This document shows positions 21,493 through 26,992 of a stretch of DNA of 34,806 nt, piece by piece. Positions within the stretch are counted from its first letter, which is position 1; each line of letters starts with the position of its first letter. This DNA is from Kitasatospora sp. SUK 42. GTDB lineage: Bacteria; Actinomycetota; Actinomycetes; Streptomycetales; Streptomycetaceae. The DNA lies in the NCBI RefSeq assembly GCF_015776785.2, contig NZ_LFMD02000002.1:1-34806 (forward strand). Reading direction: 5' to 3'. Made by a program: the position numbers and the translations under genes. The notes under the pieces were generated by a model that worked only from the letters and a program-made list of their open reading frames with translations, was not told the origin of the DNA and searched no databases.

Positions 21493-21529
21493 TCCGCCGC
21501 CGGGTCCGCACGACGGCTCCGGCGGCGGA
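21493..21529. terminator. Bidirectional hairpin between convergent genes
   Basis: TCCGCCGCCGG (21493-21503) and CCGGCGGCGGA (21519-21529) form a perfect 11-bp stem around a 15-nt loop. It sits between the stop codons of the DUF899 gene and the convergent hypothetical gene, so it can serve both. Confidence 0.65.
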
Positions 21530-21541
21530 TGTGAGGGCCGG

Positions 21542-22096
21542 TCAGGCGAGCATCACGCCGGTCTCCCGGGCCAGGGTGTCCAGGCCGTAGCGGGTCACGT
21601 GCTCGGTGTTGTCCGGGTCGATCGTGCGGACGCCCTCGGAGGCGAGCCGCTCGTTGATCTCGTCCAGGTGCTGCCGGACGACCTGCTTCTCCGCCTCGGT
21701 CGTGCGGCCCTTGTGCGGCCGCCCGGCGTGCTCCAGGCTGGCGTAGTTGACCCGCTCCCGGCCGTTGGCGGCGGCCGTCGAGGGCAGGTCGGCCTCGGTC
21801 GCCCGCCGGGCGCCGCGCAGCACCTCGGACATCGGCGTGGCCGAGGCCAGCCGGTTGAACGTCTCCACCTCCATCACCACCGTCTGCGGCTCCTCCCGGT
21901 CCGGGTGGTGCAGTTCGACCGTGACCAGGTCGAGCGCCAGTTCCGGCACCTCGCTCAACTCCCCGGCGAGCGCGTCGATCTCGACCGGGCCGTCCGTCAG
22001 CTCGGGGTGCTGGAGCACCACGACCCGCACCAGGTCCCCGTCGTTCTCCGCGTGCTTGCCGGTCAGGTCCGAGAACCGGATGATCTTCTGGCCCAT
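21542..22096 (-). CDS. Conserved hypothetical protein, possibly an actinobacterial family
   Basis: This is a 184-residue acidic protein. It opens with GQKIIRFSDLTGK and contains PELTDGPVEIDALAGEL, a proline/glutamate-rich middle, and a C-terminal segment HLDEINERLASEGVRTI ending in HVTRYGLDTLA. It has no signal peptide or membrane segment. The overall layout looks familiar from streptomycete hypothetical proteins, but I cannot assign a function or a named domain. The start ATG at 22096 is preceded on its strand by AGGAGAGG. Promoter-side sequence (22097-22191) includes two TGATCA palindromes 27 bp apart (22118 and 22145), of unknown meaning. Confidence 0.8.
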   Translation of the reverse strand: MGQKIIRFSDLTGKHAENDGDLVRVVVLQHPELTDGPVEIDALAGELSEVPELALDLVTVELHHPDREEPQTVVMEVETFNRLASATPMSEVLRGARRATEADLPSTAAANGRERVNYASLEHAGRPHKGRTTEAEKQVVRQHLDEINERLASEGVRTIDPDNTEHVTRYGLDTLARETGVMLA

Positions 22097-22191
22097 GTCT
22101 TTCCTCTCCTGCCCCTGTGATCAGCCGAGAGCCTACGCCCAGGATGATCACCCACGCGTCGGGACCGGGAGGGCCGGAACCCGACCGGGCG

Positions 22192-22647
22192 TCAGGGGCG
22201 GGGCCAGTCCCGTCCGTCGATGCGTTCGATGCTGGTGTTGAAGCGGCGCAGGTACCCGGCGAAGGCGGCGACGTCCTGCTCGGGCCAGTCGGCCATGACG
22301 AGGTCCAGGGCGCGGACGTGGGCCTGGCGCTCCTGCTCCAGGCGCCGGCGGCCCTCCTCGGTGAGGCGGAACTTGCGGGCCATGCCGCCGTCGGGGTCGG
22401 GGATGCGCTCCAGGAGCCCGGCGCGGTGGAGGGCCGCGGTCTGCCGGTTGAGGGTGGAGACGTCCAGGCCGAAGGCGTCGCTGAGCTGGCCGATGGACAT
22501 GGGGCCCTGGGCGTCGACGCGGCTGAGCAGGACGTAGGCGCCGCGTTCGAGCTGGCTGCCCTCGGGGCCGTTGCCGACCTGGCCGAGGTCGCGGTGCCGG
22601 GAGAACACCAGGAACTCGAGTGCGACCTGGTGGGTGGGGCTGGCCAT
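22192..22647 (-). CDS. MarR-family transcriptional regulator
   Basis: This 151-residue protein has the MarR winged-helix layout: a leading helix, QLERGAYVLLSRVDAQGPMS, the helix-turn-helix IGQLSDAFGLDVSTLNRQTAAL, then a wing with RKFRLTEEGRRRL. It is divergent from an MFS exporter gene, and an array of palindromic sites lies between them. The usual model for such pairs is repression of both genes, relieved by a small-molecule ligand. Its start ATG at 22647 follows GAAGGGA on the minus strand. Confidence 0.92.
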   Translation of the reverse strand: MASPTHQVALEFLVFSRHRDLGQVGNGPEGSQLERGAYVLLSRVDAQGPMSIGQLSDAFGLDVSTLNRQTAALHRAGLLERIPDPDGGMARKFRLTEEGRRRLEQERQAHVRALDLVMADWPEQDVAAFAGYLRRFNTSIERIDGRDWPRP

Positions 22648-22713
22648 GGCGAGGTCCCTTCGTCACCGCTTGACCTGCGGGTTCTTCGTGGATCACGTTC
22701 AGTATGCCAGAGG

Positions 22714-22803
22714 AGTGCACCTGACACATGATGTGCACGATGCACATTCCATGTATGCTGACTGCCTTGTGCATGCTGCACATGGTGTGCATCAGACACT
22801 TCC
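22714..22803. promoter_or_regulatory. Phased palindromic operator array between marR and the MFS gene
   Basis: Hexamers TGTGCA and its inverse TGCACA occur at 22732, 22741, 22768, 22777 and 22786, each spaced by multiples of 9 bp. Two perfect 6-3-6 palindromes result (22732-22746 and 22768-22782), with a third inverted pairing at 22777-22791. Degenerate hexamers hold the same register at 22714 (AGTGCA), 22723 (GACACA), 22750 (CATGTA) and 22795 (GACACT). The whole reads as about five 18-bp units. This is most simply a binding platform for the adjacent MarR regulator. Confidence 0.75.
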
Positions 22804-22857
22804 CGTCTCCGCCGCACAGCCCAGCCCCACTGGCTGCCGAGCCCGAGGAGGCCCGTC

Positions 22858-24321
22858 ATCAACGGCCCCGCCCCCGCCCTCCGTACCGGACCGATCGTCG
22901 CCACGCTCGCGTTCGCCGGCACCGTCGCCGCGATCATGCAGACCCTGGTCACCCCGCTGATCAGCGAGCTGCCCCAGCTCCTGCACACCACCGCCTCCAA
23001 CGCCTCCTGGGTCATCACCGCGACCCTGCTCTCGGCCGCCGTGTTCGTCCCGATCAGCGGACGCCTGGGCGACCTGCTGGGCAAGCGGACGATGCTCATC
23101 GCCTCCTGCGTCCCGCTGCTGCTCGGCTCGGTGTTGTGCGCGCTGTCCTCCTCCGTCGTGCCGATGATCGCCGGCCGGGCCCTCCAGGGCATGGGCATGG
23201 GCCTGGTGCCGATCGGCATCAGCCTGCTGCGCGACGTCCTGCCGCCCGAGCGGCTCGGCTCGGCCATCGCGCTGGTCAGCGCCTCCATGGGCATCGGCGG
23301 CGGCCTCGGCCTGCCGATCGCCGCCGGCGTCGCCGACTACGCGAGCTGGCGCGTCCTGTTCTGGGCCACCGCCGCGCTGACCCTCGTCATCGTCGTGATG
23401 ATCCGGACCGTCGTCCCCGCCCAGACCACCCGCCCCGCCGCCGGTGGCCGCTTCGACTTCGTCGGCGCCGCCGGTCTGAGCATCGGCCTGGTCTGCCTCC
23501 TGCTGCCCGTCTCCAAGGGCGGGGACTGGGGCTGGGGCAGCACCCGCACCCTCGGCCTGTTCACCGCCGCCGCGGCCGTCCTCCTGCTCTGGGGCCGCTG
23601 GGAACTGCGCGTCGCCGACCCGCTGGTGGACCTGCGGGTCACCGCCCGCCCGCGCGTGCTGCTCACCAACGCCGCCTCCGTCCTGGTCGGCTTCGGCATG
23701 TACGCCCAGGCCCTGGTCATGCCGCAGCTGCTCCAGCTGCCGAAGGCCACCGGCTACGGGCTGGGCCAGTCGATGCTGGCGATGGGCCTGTGGATGGCCC
23801 CGGGTGGTCTGATGATGATGTTCGTCTCCCCCCTCGGCGGCCGGCTCTCCGCCGTGCGCGGCCCCAAGTTCACCCTGGTCGCCGGCGCGCTGGCGATCGC
23901 CGCCGGCTACGGCCTCGCGCTCCCGCTGATGGGCTCGACCTGGGGCGTGCTGCTCGCCGCCGTCGTCTCCAACGGCGGCGTGGGCCTCGCGTACGGTGCC
24001 ATGCCCGCGCTGATCATGAGCGCCGTGCCGCTGTCCGCCACGGCGTCGGCCAACAGCTTCAACACCCTGATGCGCTCGCTGGGCACCTCGGTGTCCGCCG
24101 CCGTGGTCGGTGTGGTCCTCTCCCAGATGACCACCACCCTGGGCGGCCACACCCTCCCCTCGGAGAGCGGGTTCCGTGTCGGCCTGGTGATCGGCTGCGG
24201 CGTCGCCCTGATCGCGGCCGCCGTCGCCGCCGTCATCCCCGCCCCGCCCGCCGCCGGCCCCCGCTCCACGCCCGCCGCGGAGGGCGACGGCGCCGACACC
24301 AGGAACCCGGCCGCCGCCTGA
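22858..24321 (+). CDS. DHA2-type MFS drug exporter, start codon uncertain
   Basis: This multi-pass membrane protein has MFS motifs for drug/H+ antiport: GRLGDLLGKRTML after TM2, RALQGMGMG in TM4, and SMGIGGGLGLPIAAGVADYASWRVLFW around TM5-6. Length is about 487 residues, with 13-14 hydrophobic segments. It probably exports a toxic compound, possibly the peptide, under MarR control. The first hydrophobic segment (IVATLAFAGTVAAIM) begins before the first in-frame ATG at 22936. A perfect AGGAGG (22846-22851) stands 6 nt before an ATC codon at 22858. No ATG, GTG or TTG exists in frame between the stop at 22759-22761 and 22936. I place the start at the ATC with reservation. Confidence 0.85.
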   Translation: MNGPAPALRTGPIVATLAFAGTVAAIMQTLVTPLISELPQLLHTTASNASWVITATLLSAAVFVPISGRLGDLLGKRTMLIASCVPLLLGSVLCALSSSVVPMIAGRALQGMGMGLVPIGISLLRDVLPPERLGSAIALVSASMGIGGGLGLPIAAGVADYASWRVLFWATAALTLVIVVMIRTVVPAQTTRPAAGGRFDFVGAAGLSIGLVCLLLPVSKGGDWGWGSTRTLGLFTAAAAVLLLWGRWELRVADPLVDLRVTARPRVLLTNAASVLVGFGMYAQALVMPQLLQLPKATGYGLGQSMLAMGLWMAPGGLMMMFVSPLGGRLSAVRGPKFTLVAGALAIAAGYGLALPLMGSTWGVLLAAVVSNGGVGLAYGAMPALIMSAVPLSATASANSFNTLMRSLGTSVSAAVVGVVLSQMTTTLGGHTLPSESGFRVGLVIGCGVALIAAAVAAVIPAPPAAGPRSTPAAEGDGADTRNPAAA

Positions 24322-24373
24322 GCCCGTCGCCCGTCGTCGCCCGACGCGCCGCAACACGGTGAACCCACGCCGT

Positions 24374-24446
24374 GCCCGGCCCCCGTACTCCCGTCCGCCC
24401 TGTCGCCCGGTGCGCCTCAGGGCAGGTGGGAGTACGGGGGCCGGGC
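24374..24446. terminator. Long inverted repeat overlapping the 3' end of the XRE-cupin gene
   Basis: GCCCGGCCCCCGTACTCCC (24374-24392) is a perfect 19-nt inverted copy of 24428-24446, which is coding sequence for the last residues of the XRE-cupin regulator. The stem continues imperfectly inward through CCCTG and CAGGG. Lying between two convergent genes, it can terminate both, but its length is unusual. Confidence 0.65.
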
Positions 24447-24998
24447 GTCGTCCGGAGTGTCGTGGTCGTGGGAGACCAGGAGGAGGACCGTCGCGCGCCG
24501 GGTTCCCAGGGAGCGGAGCCGGTGGGGTGTGGTGGCCTTGAAGTAGGCGCAGTCGCCGCGGTCGAGCGTGATCACGCGCGAGGGGAGGATCAGCTCGACC
24601 CGCCCCTCGTGGACGAAGACGAACTCCTCGCCGGGGTGGTCCCGGAAGGGGGAGGGGCCGTCGTCGAGCGGCGGGTGGAGCATGAACGGGGTCATGCTCT
24701 TGGCGCCGGCGTCGAGCGCCATGCCCTCGTAGCGGGTGCCGGGCTCGTCCGGGGAGGTCAGGGCCTGACGTTCCGCGGCCCGGGTGACGGTGACCTCGCT
24801 CAGCTCCTCGGCGTCGGCGAAGAGGCTGTCCAGGGGGACTTCGAGAGCCTTCGCGAGGGAGGCGCACACGGCGATCGAGGGAACGCTCTGCCCGCGTTCG
24901 ACCTTCGACAGGTAACTCTTGGTGACGCCGGACCGCTCGGCCAGCGCCTCCAGGGTCATCAGCCGTTCCTTGCGCAGCCGGCGCACCCGGTTGATCAC
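24417..24998 (-). CDS. XRE-cupin transcriptional regulator
   Basis: This 193-residue protein starts at GTG (24998), chosen because GAGAGGAAG precedes it and the helix-turn-helix begins soon after. The HTH is LEALAERSGVTKSYLSKVER followed by QSVPSIAVCASLAKAL. The C-terminal half is a cupin barrel, with HPGEEFVFVHEGRVELIL and LDRGDCAYFKATTPHRL. This architecture is typical of regulators of amino-acid, polyamine or sugar catabolism that sense a small ligand in the cupin. It is divergent from the aldolase operon and is its likely regulator. Confidence 0.92.
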   Translation of the reverse strand: MINRVRRLRKERLMTLEALAERSGVTKSYLSKVERGQSVPSIAVCASLAKALEVPLDSLFADAEELSEVTVTRAAERQALTSPDEPGTRYEGMALDAGAKSMTPFMLHPPLDDGPSPFRDHPGEEFVFVHEGRVELILPSRVITLDRGDCAYFKATTPHRLRSLGTRRATVLLLVSHDHDTPDDARPPYSHLP

Positions 24999-25077
24999 TG
25001 GCGTCTTCCTCTCCCGTGCCCCTCGGCCGACGGGGCCGCGCGGTGCGGTGCGTGCCGTCCACCCTCGATGACACAAC

Positions 25078-25093
25078 GTGTCCTATGGCGAAC
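25078..25093. promoter_or_regulatory. Direct repeat copy 1, candidate XRE-cupin operator
   Basis: GTGTCCTATGGCGAAC matches 25153-25168 with one mismatch (15 of 16), exactly 75 bp upstream of it. Both copies lie in the divergent intergenic region. Confidence 0.55.
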
Positions 25094-25142
25094 GATGCTA
25101 CGCCGCACCGCGACCGGCGTACCCGCGGGTGGCTCTTGCCGC

Positions 25143-25178
25143 AGGAAACCTTGTGTCCTATGGTGAACAAAGTTTCCT
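25143..25178. promoter_or_regulatory. Long inverted repeat, candidate XRE-cupin operator
   Basis: AGGAAACCTTGT (25143-25154) and ACAAAGTTTCCT (25167-25178) are inverted copies at 11 of 12 positions, separated by 12 nt. The centre holds GTGTCCTATGGTGAAC, the second copy of the direct repeat. AT content here is well above the flanks, as expected for a promoter-operator region. Confidence 0.6.
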
Positions 25179-25243
25179 CCGGGCCGTGGCTCCGGAGGCG
25201 GGCCCGGCCATGGGGGCCAGGGCCGGAGAACTGGAGCAGACGC

Positions 25244-26041
25244 ATGTCGAAAACGCTGCAGGACTCGAAGGACGTCCTCGTCGACCGCGCCGAGCGGCAG
25301 ATGGACCAGCACTTCGGGGATTCGAAACTGACCACGCGCCAGAAGCTGGCGCTCACCTGCCGGATCGCCTACGACGGCGGCCACGACTCGGGCCTCGCCG
25401 GGCAGATCAGCTCCCGCGGGCGGGAGCCGGGCACCTACTACACCCAGCGTCTCGGGCTGGGCTTCGACGAGATCACCGAGGACAACCTGCTGTTGGTGAA
25501 CGAGGACCTGGAGGTCCTGGAGGGGGAGGGCATGCCCAACCCCGCCAACCGCTTCCACACCTGGATCTACCGGGAACGTGCGGACGTCAACTGCATCATC
25601 CACACGCACCCGCTGCACACGGCCGCGCTCGCCATGCTGGAAGTGCCGCTGGTGGTCTCCCAGATGGACACGACGCCGTTGTACGACGACTGCGCCTTCC
25701 TCAAGGACTGGCCGGGCGTGCCGGTGGGCAACGAGGAGGGCAGGATCATCTCCGCCGCCCTCGGTGACAAGCGGGCCATCCTGCTGGCCCACCACGGCCA
25801 GCTGGTGACGGGCTCCACGATCGAGGAGGCGTGCACCCTGGCGCTGCTCATCGAGCGGGCCGCCCGCCTGCAACTGCTCGCGATGTCGGCGGGGACCATC
25901 CAGCCGCTGGACCCGGCTCTGGCCCGTGAGGCCCACGACTGGACCTCCACCGACCGGCGCAGCAGGGCGAACTTCGCGTACTACGCGCGCAAGGCGCTGC
26001 GCAACCACCCCGACTGCCTGACCGGACAGGTGGACCTCTGA
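25244..26041 (+). CDS. Class II aldolase/adducin family protein
   Basis: This 265-residue protein starts at ATG 25244 with GGAG 7 nt upstream. The zinc-binding HTHPLH (H120, H122) and the later HHG (H183-H184) match the metal site of FucA/AraD-type class II aldolases and epimerases. The context motif is GLAGQISSRG near the N-terminus. Family members cleave or epimerise phosphorylated or free sugars and related hydroxy-acids. The substrate here is unknown. The stop TGA overlaps the ATG of the next gene by one base, so the two enzymes are translationally coupled and probably act in one catabolic route. Confidence 0.9.
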   Translation: MSKTLQDSKDVLVDRAERQMDQHFGDSKLTTRQKLALTCRIAYDGGHDSGLAGQISSRGREPGTYYTQRLGLGFDEITEDNLLLVNEDLEVLEGEGMPNPANRFHTWIYRERADVNCIIHTHPLHTAALAMLEVPLVVSQMDTTPLYDDCAFLKDWPGVPVGNEEGRIISAALGDKRAILLAHHGQLVTGSTIEEACTLALLIERAARLQLLAMSAGTIQPLDPALAREAHDWTSTDRRSRANFAYYARKALRNHPDCLTGQVDL

Positions 26042-26955
26042 TGGCCAACCCGCCCCTGAAGGGCATCATCTCCTACCCGGTCACGCCCTTCGACGCCGTC
26101 ACCGGCGAGGTCGACCTGGCCGCACTGCGGAAACTCACCGGCGACCTCGTCTCCGCCGGCAGCCACGCCGTCGCCCCGCTGGGCAGCACCGGCGAGAGCG
26201 CCTACCTGAGCGAGAAGGAGTGGGACGCGGTCTGCGAGGCCACGCTGGACACGGTGGCCGGGCAGGTGCCGACCCTCGTCGGCGTCTCCCACTGGAGCAC
26301 CGGGGGTGCGGTCCGCCGCGCCCGCGTGGCCGCCCGCCACGGCGCCACCGCGATCATGGTGCTGCCCCAGGTGTACTGGAAGCTGACCGAGGACGAACTC
26401 GTCCGGCACTACGGCGAGGTGGCCCGCGCCACCGACCTGCCGATGATGCTCTACAACAACCCCGGCACCAGCGGTGTGGACCTGCGCCCGGAGGCGGTGG
26501 TCGCGCTCGCCCGGAAGATCCCGAACCTCACCATGGTCAAGGAGAGTTCGGGTGAGGTCTCCCGCTTCCGCGCCATCCGTGAGCAGTCCGACGGGGAGCT
26601 GTCCGTCTACAACGGCAGCAACCCGGTCGCCCTGGACGCCTTCCGCGCCGGAGCCGTCGGCTGGTGCACGGCCGCCCCCTGCCTCGTACCGCAGTGGGTG
26701 CTGGAGCTCCACACCGCGGTCGTCGGCGGACACGACGACCGTGCGGACGAGCTGTTGCGGGAGCTGCTGCCCTTCCTGCGGTTCATCGTCCACCACGGCC
26801 TTCCCCGGGCCGTCAAGGCGGGCCTCGAAATCCAGAACCGCCCGGCCGGGCCGCCGCGGCCGCCACTGCTGCCCCTGCCCCAGCACGAGACGGCGCGGCT
26901 ACGGGAAATGCTCACCCGCCTCCTCCCGGATCAGCTCCCGCCCCCCGCCGCCTGA
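26041..26955 (+). CDS. Dihydrodipicolinate synthase (DapA) family lyase/synthase
   Basis: This 304-residue TIM-barrel protein carries the family hallmarks: GSTGES for carboxylate binding, the tyrosine of YNNPGTSG (Y138), and the Schiff-base lysine in MVKESSG (K167). The family covers DapA, N-acetylneuraminate lyase and KDG or hydroxyproline-pathway aldolases. The sequence does not decide among them. Pairing with a class II aldolase and an XRE-cupin regulator argues for catabolism rather than lysine biosynthesis. The start is the ATG overlapping the aldolase stop. Confidence 0.9.
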   Translation: MANPPLKGIISYPVTPFDAVTGEVDLAALRKLTGDLVSAGSHAVAPLGSTGESAYLSEKEWDAVCEATLDTVAGQVPTLVGVSHWSTGGAVRRARVAARHGATAIMVLPQVYWKLTEDELVRHYGEVARATDLPMMLYNNPGTSGVDLRPEAVVALARKIPNLTMVKESSGEVSRFRAIREQSDGELSVYNGSNPVALDAFRAGAVGWCTAAPCLVPQWVLELHTAVVGGHDDRADELLRELLPFLRFIVHHGLPRAVKAGLEIQNRPAGPPRPPLLPLPQHETARLREMLTRLLPDQLPPPAA

Positions 26956-26956
26956 C

Positions 26957-26982
26957 GGCGCGAACCCCTGTCGGTTCCCGCC
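26957..26982. terminator. Hairpin between the convergent dapA-like and NB-ARC genes
   Basis: GGCGCGAACC (26957-26966) pairs with GGTTCCCGCC (26973-26982) at 9 of 10 positions around a 6-nt loop. It lies immediately after the dapA-like stop codon and before the end of the minus-strand gene. Confidence 0.55.
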
Positions 26983-26992
26983 CCGTCGGTGA

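Noticed and set aside
22728..24362. 544-codon alternative frame over the MFS gene with its own ATG in the operator array
   Set aside because: The product is Arg/Pro/His-rich with no domain. The other frame encodes a textbook MFS transporter.
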